This document shows positions 34,258 to 43,720 of a stretch of DNA of 64,000 nt, one piece after another. Source of the DNA: Bin80 sp965219915 (lineage in GTDB: Bacteria > Bacteroidota > Rhodothermia > Rhodothermales > Bin80); NCBI GenBank assembly GCA_965219915.1, contig OZ244794.1:2790001-2854000 (forward strand), read 5' to 3'. The position numbers were made by a program, and so were the translations under genes. Under the pieces are notes generated by a model. The model was given only the letters and a program-made list of their open reading frames with translations. It was not told the origin of the DNA and ran no database searches. Position 1 is the first letter of the stretch, and the number at the start of each line of letters is the position of its first letter.

Positions 34258-37200
34258 ATGCCTGTATCTGTTCAAGGCTCGTTTCATCGTAGCGTCAACT
34301 TAGTCCGCGACTTCTACAATACAGAGGGGTTGAGCGGATACATAGTTACGTCGAAGGCTCTTGAGTTGGTTGAACGATTGGTCGAGAGCAACGCTTCTTT
34401 ACAGGGTATTGGGCGGGCCTGGTCAATCATAGGACCATATGGTGGTGGGAAAAGCTCATTTGCGCTATTCATAGCTCACCTCTTGCATGGAACTGCTGAT
34501 GTACATGCTAAGCTCGCTGACTCGGATTTAGCTCTTTCTGAGAAATTTGATTTGGCATGCAAAGGAATATATTGCCCGGTCTTAGTCGTAGGGTCACGAG
34601 AACCCCTTTGCGCTGCACTACTCCGTGGATTGGTTGATGGTGTCTCGTTTTTTCTGTCCTCTTTCGCAAGGAATCCAGGGCGTCCTCCTCGTAAGGTAAA
34701 CACTTGCCGTGCCGTTCTACTTGAAATTCTTGAGGAAGTAAAAGCGGTTGCGTCTCCTGAAATCAGCGATGAAACCGTGGTTGACCTATACCAGCGAACT
34801 GCTGCAGCAGTACATGTCGCAACGAACGGAGGGTTACTATTGATCATCGATGAGCTGGGCAAGCTACTCGAATATACTGCCCTCTACCCCGACCGGAGTG
34901 ACCTCTACGTGTTACAAAGGCTGGCTGAGCGTGCATCGCGCACGGGGGTCACCCCCGATATGGCCGCACCAATGCCCATCTTTACTATTTCACATCAGAC
35001 GTTCGACCGCTATGCCGGGCGCATGAGCACTTCACAGCGTGATGAATGGCGTAAGGTGCAGGGTCGCTTTGAAGACTTTGCATTTGTTGAACCTGTTAGC
35101 GAAACGTTGCGCCTTTTGGCACAGGCAGTGCATGTAGATGATCCGAATAATTTGCCCGAAGATAGCTTGGCAGTGATTGACCAACTGCTTGATGCCACTA
35201 CCCTAAAACCTGGAATTCAGCGTAAACTTGTCCACTATCATCTCGCAAAGGCTCTTCCGTTACATCCAGCCGTCAGTCTAATTGTTGGCCCGCTGTTTCG
35301 ACGACTTGCACAAAACGAACGTTCACTGTTCGCTTTTCTAGCATCAGGAGAGCCGAGTAGTTTTCTTGATGTATATGCGAACCAGACCAACGATGCCAAC
35401 TCTCCTTCGACTCATTGTGGTACAACAGAGATCCAATTACCATACTATCGACTTGATCATCTTTACGACTATATCGTCGGATCTATAGGAGCGGCACTAT
35501 TCAGTGAGCATATGGGAAAACTTTGGGCTGAGACTGAAACGGCGCTCTCTCGACTTCAAACTAATGATGAGCTTACCGTGCGATGCATTAAGCATATCGC
35601 TCTGCTCAGCTTTGCAGGTCCACTTGCTGGTCTATCTCCTACTGCTGGCGTACTCCATGCTACTGCTGATGCCCCTTCAGAGGTTGTGAATTCAGCGTTG
35701 GAGTCGCTCAAAACTACCCGACTTGTAACATATCGTTCATTCACGAGCGAATATCATATTTGGCAGGGCAGTGATTTTGATATAGATGCAGCACTTCAAG
35801 AAGCTCGCCACCAAATTCCTCCGCGTACATCTCTCTCAAATCTTCTAACATCCGTGCTCCCGCCCACACCATTAGTTGCTCGTAACCATTCTTTCCGCAC
35901 GGGTACGACGCGAGTCTTTGAGGTTCAATATGCGTCGCCAGAGACTTGGCATGAACTTGTCCAGAAATCTTACACCAATGCGGACGGGCGAATGATTTAT
36001 GTCCTTCCTGATCGTGACGGTGACAAGGACAACCTTGTACGTGCAATTCAAGAATTAGCCAAAGATCCACTCACCCTGGTAGCTGTGCCCGGTGGTGTTC
36101 CGGGTTTCCACAAAATCGTACACAAGTTCGCTTGTCTCGAATGGATACGTGATCATGCTGACGAGCTGCAAGGTGATGAGGTTGCTCGCCGTGAGATAGA
36201 TCAACAACTTGCGGACCTGACAAGCTACATTGAACAGCGTCTCTTGTCTTTACTTAATTCAGATGCCGAAGGTCGTAACCCGTGTACCTGGATTAATCAG
36301 GGCGAGGCATTTCAACTTGACGGTGAACGATCCATACAGGGTAAACTGAGTCAATTATGTGATGAAGTCTTCTTTGGAACACCACGGATTTTGAATGAAC
36401 TCGTCAACCGCCATAAACCATCCCCAAGCGCAGTAAAAGGCTTAAAGCTATTGCTTCAAGCTATGCTTAAGCATGAGACTGTCAGCCGACTGGGCATTAA
36501 AAAGTATCCGGCTGAGTACGGGATGTATGCATCAATTCTCCAATCGACTGGTATTCACCGTCCGACAGATAGTGCCTCTAAGTTGTGGCACTTTTCTCGA
36601 CCCACTTCTACGGAATGTGATGGGTGTGCGTCTGTCTGGGATAAAATCACTGGCACACTCCAGGCGGCTAAAGGGCAACGTATTTCGGTGCAGAAACTCT
36701 ATGACCAACTCCGTCTCCCACCTTATGGTATGCGTGAGGGGCTGATCCCGATCTTTCTGTTCGCAGTTTACAAGTCTATTGAGGAAGAAATTGCGATATA
36801 TGAAAATGGTACGTTCATTCTCGATATTGAGTTTGAGACTATTGAGCGCTTCCTCAAGAACCCAGATAAATTTGAACTGCAATTAGTCGAAATTGAAGGC
36901 GCCCGGGCTGAATTACTTAATCGCCTCGCACCACTCATAGGGCTTTCAAAGTCAACTCAATCGCCACTACCCTTTGTGCTTCACATGTTGAAGCGAATCC
37001 ATGAGTTACCCCCCTATGTACGTCGAACTGCCACGCTCTCCCGGATGGCATTGAATGTTCGTGAGACCCTGAATCGCGCAGTTGAGCCAACTACGCTGTT
37101 ATTTGAAGATCTACCAGAAGCCTGTGGGGGTAATTCCTTCCTCGCCAATACTGAGGTATCCCAATCCGAAGTACAGACTCTTGCCGAAAACCTTCAGGAA

Positions 37201-37818
37201 GCTCTACGAGAGCTCAGTAAGGCATATGATCTGCTCCTGACAAATTTACAGATGCAGATTGCATCTGTTTTCCGCCTGAATTCCAAAACGCCGAGCGACC
37301 GACGCCATGAACTCGCTGAACGAGCACGTGTCCTACTCCCCCACGCCAGTGATCCGAAGCTCAAAACCTTCCTTGTTCGTGCCACGGACGAGATTCTTGA
37401 CACACGAGGTTGGTACGAGTCCTTAGCTTCGCTCATTGCTAGACGACCTCCTACTCAGTGGAGGGACGAAGACCACTCCACTTTTACCAATACACTCCGT
37501 GAAGTCGCCCGAAAATTCTATACGCTTGAACCTATTGCTTTTGAGATAGAGCAAGGAGAGGTTGAATACGCATTGACCAAAACCGGCCCCTCCGTAGAGC
37601 GAGTTCGCCTAAGTGTTACCATGCAGTACAAGGACGAGCATGAACAAGTTATCAGTATCCATCCTGAAGACGACGAACTGATTAGCCAAGTATACCACCG
37701 ATTAAAGAAGGAGATTGAGAAAGGTGATATGACGATTGAAACAAAAATTGTGGCGTTGGCTAAACTGTCAAACGATCTTCTCATCCAACGTGAAGAAGCT
37801 ACAAGGCCCGATGAATAA
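34258..37818 (+). CDS. sspC: Large P-loop ATPase, SspC-like
   Basis: 1186 aa from ATG at 34,258; a TTG at 34,246 (overlapping the previous stop) would add four residues. Walker A is IGPYGGGKSSFAL (about 58-70) and Walker B is LLLIIDELGKLLEY (about 193-206). The long C-terminal part is helical with no enzymatic motif that I can identify. The size and the YGGGKS/DELGK motifs resemble both SspC and the BrxC/PglY ATPases of BREX. Here the DUF4007 and PAPS-reductase neighbours, and the lack of PglZ, favour SspC. It is thought to supply ATP-driven assembly or strand handling for phosphorothioation. It overlaps the next gene by 8 bp (ATGAATAA). Confidence 0.8.
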   Translation: MPVSVQGSFHRSVNLVRDFYNTEGLSGYIVTSKALELVERLVESNASLQGIGRAWSIIGPYGGGKSSFALFIAHLLHGTADVHAKLADSDLALSEKFDLACKGIYCPVLVVGSREPLCAALLRGLVDGVSFFLSSFARNPGRPPRKVNTCRAVLLEILEEVKAVASPEISDETVVDLYQRTAAAVHVATNGGLLLIIDELGKLLEYTALYPDRSDLYVLQRLAERASRTGVTPDMAAPMPIFTISHQTFDRYAGRMSTSQRDEWRKVQGRFEDFAFVEPVSETLRLLAQAVHVDDPNNLPEDSLAVIDQLLDATTLKPGIQRKLVHYHLAKALPLHPAVSLIVGPLFRRLAQNERSLFAFLASGEPSSFLDVYANQTNDANSPSTHCGTTEIQLPYYRLDHLYDYIVGSIGAALFSEHMGKLWAETETALSRLQTNDELTVRCIKHIALLSFAGPLAGLSPTAGVLHATADAPSEVVNSALESLKTTRLVTYRSFTSEYHIWQGSDFDIDAALQEARHQIPPRTSLSNLLTSVLPPTPLVARNHSFRTGTTRVFEVQYASPETWHELVQKSYTNADGRMIYVLPDRDGDKDNLVRAIQELAKDPLTLVAVPGGVPGFHKIVHKFACLEWIRDHADELQGDEVARREIDQQLADLTSYIEQRLLSLLNSDAEGRNPCTWINQGEAFQLDGERSIQGKLSQLCDEVFFGTPRILNELVNRHKPSPSAVKGLKLLLQAMLKHETVSRLGIKKYPAEYGMYASILQSTGIHRPTDSASKLWHFSRPTSTECDGCASVWDKITGTLQAAKGQRISVQKLYDQLRLPPYGMREGLIPIFLFAVYKSIEEEIAIYENGTFILDIEFETIERFLKNPDKFELQLVEIEGARAELLNRLAPLIGLSKSTQSPLPFVLHMLKRIHELPPYVRRTATLSRMALNVRETLNRAVEPTTLLFEDLPEACGGNSFLANTEVSQSEVQTLAENLQEALRELSKAYDLLLTNLQMQIASVFRLNSKTPSDRRHELAERARVLLPHASDPKLKTFLVRATDEILDTRGWYESLASLIARRPPTQWRDEDHSTFTNTLREVARKFYTLEPIAFEIEQGEVEYALTKTGPSVERVRLSVTMQYKDEHEQVISIHPEDDELISQVYHRLKKEIEKGDMTIETKIVALAKLSNDLLIQREEATRPDE

Positions 37819-38746
37819 ACCTCGACACATTGTTGCCTTCAGTGGAGGCAAAGACAGTAGTGCTCTCGCCATTTATCTCCACAACCCCGAACGGTGGCGC
37901 AAGGCGCTAGGCAAGACAGGCAGCCCCCAACGTCCTCCTCTTGAGGGGGCAGAATATGTCTTCTGTGATACCGGTACCGAACTCGCCGAAACATACGACT
38001 ATCTTGATCGACTCGAGGCTTACCTTGGACATCCCATTCACCGACTACGCGCGAATGTACCGCCGAGCGATCCCAACGAGCCGGAGAAAACGCCGTTTGA
38101 TCATTATCTCGAACTCTACGGTGGCTTCCTGCCGAGCCCAAACGTACGCTGGTGTACGCGCATGCTAAAGTTGAAGCCTTTTGAGGACTATATCGGTGAG
38201 AATCCAGTAATCAGTTATGTGGGTATTCGAGCGGATGAGGGAGAGTGGCGTGTAGATCAAAAAACACGACGAAAGTATTTCCAGCATCGAAAAGGCTACA
38301 TCAGTACGAAGCCCAATATCACGACAGTTTTCCCGTTCATTGAGGATAATCTCGTGAAAGCTGATATTTATCGAATTCTGGAGGACAGCGGTGTTGGATA
38401 TCCCCAGTACTATGGCTGGAGATCTAGAAGTGGGTGTTACTTTTGCTTTTTCCAGCGGAAAAGCGAGTGGGTGGGCCTGCTGGAAAATCACCCAGAACTA
38501 TATGAGCGCGCCAAGGCGTACGAAAAGATTGATCTTAAGAAGGGCGAACGATTCACGTGGTCAGAGGGCGAATCACTTGAAGAACTTTCCGCACCGGAAC
38601 GCATTGCTGATATCAAGCAACGGACTAAGAAGCGTGAAGAACAACTCCGTGGCCGTCGAAATAATGTGACGCTGATGGAACAGTTTTTCGACGAAGTACG
38701 CGATCTCGAAGATAGTAGTAGCGGCTGCAATATTTGCCATTTATAA
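37811..38746 (+). CDS. sspD: PAPS-reductase-family PP-loop enzyme, SspD/DndC-like
   Basis: 311 aa from ATG at 37,811, which overlaps the ATPase stop; the frame is open further upstream, but only the shorter form starts at the domain. The PP-loop is HIVAFSGGKDSSALA (SGGKDS at 11-16), followed by FCDTGTELAETYDYL and NVRWCTRMLKLKPFE. Cysteines at WCTRM, SGCYFCFFQRKSEW and the terminal GCNICHL could hold an Fe-S cluster, as in DndC. DndC/SspD adenylate the DNA backbone phosphate so that sulfur can replace the non-bridging oxygen. The sulfur donor (a cysteine desulfurase, SspA/IscS) is not encoded nearby and must act from elsewhere in the genome. Confidence 0.85.
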   Translation: MNKPRHIVAFSGGKDSSALAIYLHNPERWRKALGKTGSPQRPPLEGAEYVFCDTGTELAETYDYLDRLEAYLGHPIHRLRANVPPSDPNEPEKTPFDHYLELYGGFLPSPNVRWCTRMLKLKPFEDYIGENPVISYVGIRADEGEWRVDQKTRRKYFQHRKGYISTKPNITTVFPFIEDNLVKADIYRILEDSGVGYPQYYGWRSRSGCYFCFFQRKSEWVGLLENHPELYERAKAYEKIDLKKGERFTWSEGESLEELSAPERIADIKQRTKKREEQLRGRRNNVTLMEQFFDEVRDLEDSSSGCNICHL

Positions 38747-39032
38747 GCCTATAGGGGCTCCATTTAGCATATCGATGTAGTCTATTTCGGATTTGCCTAG
38801 ATAGAGTCCTCTGAGAAGTCGAGTTTCCGGAAGGGATTTTACAGTCCCTCCACCCAATAATTCTGTATAGTTTAGCTCCCCCAGATATGGAATGTAGTGG
38901 GAGATTTAGGTATAGTGTGTATTCGTCACCTATATGCTATGGCGCGCAAGGATGAAATTCTATAAGGATCAACCGCCCCTATCCGATTCGCTCTGAACCT
39001 CGACTTGGATAGGATAGTTTCGATCCATTCTC
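38747..39032. other. Spacer between the two convergent defence operons
   Basis: 286 bp with no gene. A short stem, AGGGA-TTTTACAG-TCCCT, lies near 38,835-38,855, and a looser CTCCC...GGGAG pairing near 38,877-38,903. Either could help terminate the converging transcripts, but neither has a T-tract. The region is otherwise unremarkable. Confidence 0.35.
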
Positions 39033-39947
39033 TTATCCGTCAGGCCGGCTCCTGCCTCTGAGAACGTGATCATTAACTGCAACTTCAAATTCATCAAAGA
39101 AATGATCAAACCATGTGCGAACGATTGCCCACAACATCTTTGCGCCCCTATCATCTAGCTCTGTTCTAAGTGAACGCACAAACTCTTTACCAGACTGATC
39201 ATTGATTTGCCCGCGAGCTTTCTCTGCTATCTCATTGAAAGTTGAGAGACTAAGAAGACGTTCTTTAATTACCTTACGAAATTCTCGTTGTTTTAGTCCC
39301 TCCGGAATCAGCAAATCTTTCAAGTCATCCTTTGCGTCAGAAACGGTAGAGTCCAAGAAGGATACATTATTTTGACCAGCATATATCGCATAAAGTTGTT
39401 CTGGGGCCGCGCAACGTGGAAACCAAGGTGAGGAAAGGACACGCTTTACAGGACTTTCTGGTGAGGCCGGAATGCTTAAACGGGTAGCTTCTTCAAAAAC
39501 TATTTCCTTCTCTCGGGAGGTCGCCTTTCGACAGTTTTGTTTTAACATCAAGATCAGCGCGCTTAACTCCCTGACAGTAGATGGGACTTCAATCAATATC
39601 TCGATGTTTGGCCGCTCCGACCAACCAAGAGCAGTCGCAGTCAAGTTCGCAGAACCAACAAGAGCACGCTCACCTGCAACATACGCCTTGGCATGCAAGT
39701 TGTCCACTAAGTAGAGTTGAGATCCTGGACGGTCATTGCACAGGTCAAACACTTCTAAATCAGAAACACCCGCCGCGACCTCCCAAGCATGCCAGCGTGT
39801 GAATACTTGCAGTTCTGCACCTTTTCCAAGATTCGAAAGAAGCGCATCTAAAACCGGCGCTTTCATAAAGGGAGTGCACAGAATCACATCCGCTCTCGGT
39901 GGTGCATCCCGCAACAAAGATTTAATCTGCTCTCCAACAATCGCCAT
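39033..39947 (-). CDS. PLD-family (HKD) nuclease-like protein of the defence island
   Basis: 304 aa. The N-terminal half is a phospholipase-D-like nuclease domain: VILCTPFMKAPVLDALLSNL, LQVFTRWHAWEVAAG, then a single HKD-type motif NLHAKAYVAGERALVGSANLT (His85, Lys87, Gly98-Ser99-Asn101). The Asp expected seven residues after His is Gly92, as in some helicase-associated PLD proteins, which often act as dimers. The C-terminal half (200-304) has no family I can name. It is the last of three co-directional genes (helicase, GHKL ATPase, PLD) and starts 9 bp after the GHKL stop. It probably provides the DNA-cleaving activity of the restriction half. Confidence 0.8.
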   Translation of the reverse strand: MAIVGEQIKSLLRDAPPRADVILCTPFMKAPVLDALLSNLGKGAELQVFTRWHAWEVAAGVSDLEVFDLCNDRPGSQLYLVDNLHAKAYVAGERALVGSANLTATALGWSERPNIEILIEVPSTVRELSALILMLKQNCRKATSREKEIVFEEATRLSIPASPESPVKRVLSSPWFPRCAAPEQLYAIYAGQNNVSFLDSTVSDAKDDLKDLLIPEGLKQREFRKVIKERLLSLSTFNEIAEKARGQINDQSGKEFVRSLRTELDDRGAKMLWAIVRTWFDHFFDEFEVAVNDHVLRGRSRPDG

Positions 39948-39956
39948 GAGGATTAA

Positions 39957-41816
39957 TTATGGCTGATCATGTTCGTCGTCGACGAAATGGGACGCCATCT
40001 TCCCCCAATCAAACCTGATGCCTTCAAGCGTCCTTGCGCGGTCAATGTTCGCTTCCATCTCAAGCCGCGCCCATGCAGCAAATATCAACATGGTGTTTTT
40101 GACGGCCCTAGCGAGCTTCTCAATCAAGTCGTCTCGAGATAATGCATCTATATCTTCATCAACAGTATTGATCGTTCCGAATATACTCTCGAAAGCTGGA
40201 TGCTTCTGGTTGAACACAATCTCCGTAATTCCGTGTTTCTTCTGTACGTTGAACAAATTGTAGAAATCTGGAAATTGAGCTTCAACGAACACAACTTTGC
40301 GATTTTGAAGCCTAATCAGTCGAACCAAATTTTCAGCCTGTTCCGATGATAAATTGTTATCCTCCTCAAACTGCTCCCGAAGCTCTTGAAGATCTGTTTC
40401 CGAAGGCTTTTCATTTTCTTCACCCGTGGGTTGCTCTTTTTCTCGTTCTTTCCACTTATTATTCGCAGCCGTAGCCACATGGTCCGTTCCTGTAGGATGC
40501 CTTTCGCCTCCTGAAGTGATGGAGTTGACAGCATGAGATTTTATTTCCCGTCGTAGATCTCTGAGGCCCCTGTTAATCATATTGCTTAATGGCAACAACC
40601 AACCTTTGGGATCGCCTTCACCTTTAAGCCTAGCAATCACATCGCTAAAACCTTCACCCTCTTCGGCAAGATCTTCCCACTCTTTTGATGTGAGTTTCAC
40701 AAAATGGACCGCATGCTGCTTATTGTTTGTAACCCCAAATATCTCATCTAGCTCTGGTGGAAACTCCACTTCGCAGCCCCACCAACGCTCCCTCGGATCA
40801 TAGCCAATACACCAACCGACATCAAGCATAAGCTCCCGGCCGGCTCTTAGCAGAGATACGCCAATGTTTTGCGCAGCATGTTTACCGTACTTTGTGCTGC
40901 CTCGTGTAACGTTGCCTTTATTAGCTTCATCAATTGTCTTTTTACGTGCAATGGAATATCTAATCTTCACTTCGTGAAGGCGGCCGCTATATTCAATTTG
41001 CTCAGAATCCGTATCAAATAATTCAAACATAGGCTCTTCGTTGAACGGCGATGGCAACGCAGCTACTGGCAAGAGGTATAAAGGGTCATTTATCGTAACT
41101 TGTGTGTCCAGTACAGTGTTTGACTCTTGATCAGTACAAAGGAGACGGATTGATAAATTTCGCTCTTCAAGGAACTTTCTATAAATACGTCCAGCAAGTT
41201 GGCCTGTTTTGTCGAGCGTAGTTTTCCCTTTTTTCCAAGTCAGTCGATTGAACTCAAGTTCCGACCAAAGTACGAGCGTCCCTGACGTGTCAACATTCTC
41301 TGCGATACTTCTCCATTCTATAGGTAACGCCTCATTTTTAGGCTCAGGGACTATTTCTGAGGTGCCAGATTCTAGTTCTTCGACTGATAAATAGGTGTGT
41401 AGAGCATTATCAGGACCATTTTTCCAAGACCAGACGTCAACCCTACCCGCTTGGGAAATTGATGCATTCGGTAGGCCCATCCCAAATCGACCTATACCCG
41501 TTCTGTCATCCAATCGAGATCCGTTTCCGAACTGCAGAGATTTGCGCAGTGTTCGGCTATCCATACCGCAGCCATTATCAATGACTGCAATTTTCTTGGG
41601 TCTGGTAACTTCTCTCATTCCTACTCTCTCTCGCCCTTGGATACAAACTACTTCTATTCGGGAAGCGTCAGCCTGTTGAGAATTGTCAATCAGCTCGGCT
41701 ATGGCATAAGCCGTGTTCTTATACCCAGAGTCCCGCATGGCAGTAATTGCAAGATTTGTGGGAATAACTTTTCCCCCAAATAAATCGTCACGATTGTTGT
41801 CACTAGTATCAGCCAT
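39957..41816 (-). CDS. GHKL (MutL/MORC/Hsp90-like) ATPase of the defence island
   Basis: 619 aa. The Bergerat fold is complete: N-box AIAELIDNSQQAD (Asn45), G1 VIDNGCGMDS (80-87), G2 GIGRFGMGLPNAS (107-119). The second domain (about 220-400) carries WWGCEVEFPPELDEIFG, resembling the S5-like domain of MORC-type proteins. A charged linker (about 445-490, rich in Glu and Lys) precedes a C-terminal helical region ending GKMASHFVDDEHDQP. MutL/MORC-type ATPases paired with helicases and nucleases are known in bacterial restriction-type systems. The start overlaps the helicase stop by 8 bp (ATGGCTGA), so the two are translationally coupled. Likely an ATP-dependent DNA clamp that recruits the nuclease. 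Confidence 0.85.
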   Translation of the reverse strand: MADTSDNNRDDLFGGKVIPTNLAITAMRDSGYKNTAYAIAELIDNSQQADASRIEVVCIQGRERVGMREVTRPKKIAVIDNGCGMDSRTLRKSLQFGNGSRLDDRTGIGRFGMGLPNASISQAGRVDVWSWKNGPDNALHTYLSVEELESGTSEIVPEPKNEALPIEWRSIAENVDTSGTLVLWSELEFNRLTWKKGKTTLDKTGQLAGRIYRKFLEERNLSIRLLCTDQESNTVLDTQVTINDPLYLLPVAALPSPFNEEPMFELFDTDSEQIEYSGRLHEVKIRYSIARKKTIDEANKGNVTRGSTKYGKHAAQNIGVSLLRAGRELMLDVGWCIGYDPRERWWGCEVEFPPELDEIFGVTNNKQHAVHFVKLTSKEWEDLAEEGEGFSDVIARLKGEGDPKGWLLPLSNMINRGLRDLRREIKSHAVNSITSGGERHPTGTDHVATAANNKWKEREKEQPTGEENEKPSETDLQELREQFEEDNNLSSEQAENLVRLIRLQNRKVVFVEAQFPDFYNLFNVQKKHGITEIVFNQKHPAFESIFGTINTVDEDIDALSRDDLIEKLARAVKNTMLIFAAWARLEMEANIDRARTLEGIRFDWGKMASHFVDDEHDQP

Positions 41817-43443
41817 TATATACGTCTTCCCAGTTTGTGAATGCCTCTGAAATGTTCCTAAATCCAGGCAATTTTGTATCTACTATTGTGCTTATTACAC
41901 ATGCCTTGTTGCCGCCTGCTTTTATTCCTCTTATTGCTCGCCCAACCATTTGACTAAACAAAACTAAGGACCTCGTTGGTCGAGCTATTATTGCAGCGCT
42001 TGTCTTTGGCGCGTCGAACCCGGCTGTAAGCACTCCGAAGTTACACATAACACGCGCAACCCTATCCTCTGACTTGAAATTGCGAATAGCTCGTTTGCGA
42101 AGTGGCTTAGGCGTACCCCCCGTTACAATTTCAGACGCGATATCATAAAGTCCTAAAATAGTACTAATGGTTCGCGCATGCTCCACAGAAGCTGCAAAAA
42201 GAATGATTCTAGTATGCCCCTCATCTACAAGCGATCGAACTTCATCGAGAATTTGCGCGTTGCGAGATGCATCAGATGCGAGCTTTTGCAATATATAATC
42301 AGGATAATCACCGACCAGAGAGGATACTTGTTCGATATCCTCTTCCGAAAGAGAAGTGTCATCGTAGGTGAGTTGGCGAAATTCGGGACATGCTAGGTAA
42401 CCTTCGTCCATAAGATATGCGACCGAGTCTGCATATCCCTCTATTTCGAGCATAACTTTTTGTTCTCCAAAGTAGTGGGCAAGGTTTGAGTCTGCGGCAA
42501 TATCCGACCAAGTGCGGCCTGGTGTAGCTGTCAGCCCTAATAGGGCATCGTGCTTTCCCGATTCTGTAAAGAAATCAATTACACGCTTGTACGTTGGAGC
42601 GATTGATTGATGAGCTTCGTCTACGATCGTCAAACTGACTCTCCGAGCGAATCGATTGAGATTATATCCATCCACTTGTCGCGACAAAACAGATGAAAGT
42701 TTCTGGAATCCACCAATTAGGATTCCATCTGAAAGCTTCGAAAAGTCAGCCTCGTGACTCCCCCAAGCGTGTACAACTTGTACCGGTCGATTGCCTAAAC
42801 TTTTCCATGCTAACGAAAATGCCTCAGTCGCCTGTTCTAGCAATTCTGCACTAGACGCGAGCCAGACTACGATACATGGTTCATTCTCTTCCAAGAATCT
42901 TGCCACGATATGCATAGAGGTCCGCGTTTTGCCAGCACCTGTCGGCATATGTAGGATTGTCCGGCCATAACCACTACCGATACGCATCCACACTTTGTTT
43001 GCAGCTACCCTCTGGTGAGGAAATAGACCATAAGTTGGTGTGGTGGTCGAAAGAGTCGGTAGGAAAACTGGAGCTATTGTTTCGGCCCATTGAATCCCAA
43101 AAAAACCTGCTAGCTTTTCCTTACGTTCATTATCGTAGATGGCCTCATCACCAAGTTGGCCTATTTCAAGCCTTAGCCTCCGTGACAGCTCTTCGCGCTT
43201 TGTCTGAGTTAAGTTTTCAACCAGCAAACTAAGTAGCCCCGGATGAGAAAAAATCATTTGAGGCTCAGAGCGGATTGACGCAGCAGAGACATATCTTATT
43301 GCTTTCGCTTCTCCGCCGTCATAAGATAGTCTAGCCAGAAGAGCTAGGGTTTCTTGTGGAAGCAGTTCAGAGACATGATCAACATTGCAATTATGTAGAA
43401 CTGCTTCTAGCGTTTCACCTGGATTAGCCATGTATTGGCTCAA
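41809..43443 (-). CDS. SF2 DEAH-box helicase of the defence island
   Basis: 544 aa. The N-terminal ~135 residues are a divergent helical region. The helicase core then has a Q-like motif (YGLFPHQRVAANKVW), motif I MPTGAGKTRTS (166-176), motif II VDEAH (274-278), motif III TATPGR (305-310), and in the second RecA domain FAASVEHARTI, MCNFGVLTAGFDAPKTS and motif VI SQMVGRAIRG (497-506). This is the SF2 arrangement found in type I/III restriction translocases, without a fused nuclease. It is first in the operon with the GHKL ATPase and PLD protein, so it probably translocates on DNA to deliver these. It is convergent with the SspBCD-like operon. Confidence 0.87.
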   Translation of the reverse strand: MSQYMANPGETLEAVLHNCNVDHVSELLPQETLALLARLSYDGGEAKAIRYVSAASIRSEPQMIFSHPGLLSLLVENLTQTKREELSRRLRLEIGQLGDEAIYDNERKEKLAGFFGIQWAETIAPVFLPTLSTTTPTYGLFPHQRVAANKVWMRIGSGYGRTILHMPTGAGKTRTSMHIVARFLEENEPCIVVWLASSAELLEQATEAFSLAWKSLGNRPVQVVHAWGSHEADFSKLSDGILIGGFQKLSSVLSRQVDGYNLNRFARRVSLTIVDEAHQSIAPTYKRVIDFFTESGKHDALLGLTATPGRTWSDIAADSNLAHYFGEQKVMLEIEGYADSVAYLMDEGYLACPEFRQLTYDDTSLSEEDIEQVSSLVGDYPDYILQKLASDASRNAQILDEVRSLVDEGHTRIILFAASVEHARTISTILGLYDIASEIVTGGTPKPLRKRAIRNFKSEDRVARVMCNFGVLTAGFDAPKTSAAIIARPTRSLVLFSQMVGRAIRGIKAGGNKACVISTIVDTKLPGFRNISEAFTNWEDVYNG

Positions 43444-43720
43444 TATTGATCCCTGAAAATGTTGGAGGTCATCTCATACGACTGTTATTGCTTATATAAG
43501 TACGGACCGTGAATTGAATCTGATATTTCAAGTATCCAATGCACATTCTGATTGTTTTCATCAGACGACAGATCAAAGAAGCCCCATACCCTGCCACGAA
43601 GCATCTTGAATCCACAGCTTGTCCAGCCCTGATTTAACTGGAGCAGTACTATCTGATTTGATATTTCCATTATTGTAGGGCGAAAGAGGCATCCGTAATA
43701 TATTTTGTGCAGAAAAATGT
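43444..43720. other. Spacer between helicase start and cusA 3' end
   Basis: 277 bp. A minus-strand frame (43,485-43,775; about 60 codons from an ATG near 43,664) is weakly protein-like but overlaps the cusA end and has no recognised family. I do not call it a gene. The helicase promoter should lie in the right half of the spacer's minus-strand reading; no clear box is visible. Confidence 0.35.

Noticed and set aside
33338..38746. Interpretation of the plus-strand trio as BREX type 4 or as a Dnd system
   Set aside because: BREX type 4 also has a PAPS-reductase-like protein and a large ATPase, but PglZ and BrxL are missing. Dnd would need DndB, DndD and DndE. The DUF4007-ATPase-PP-loop content fits SspBCD best.
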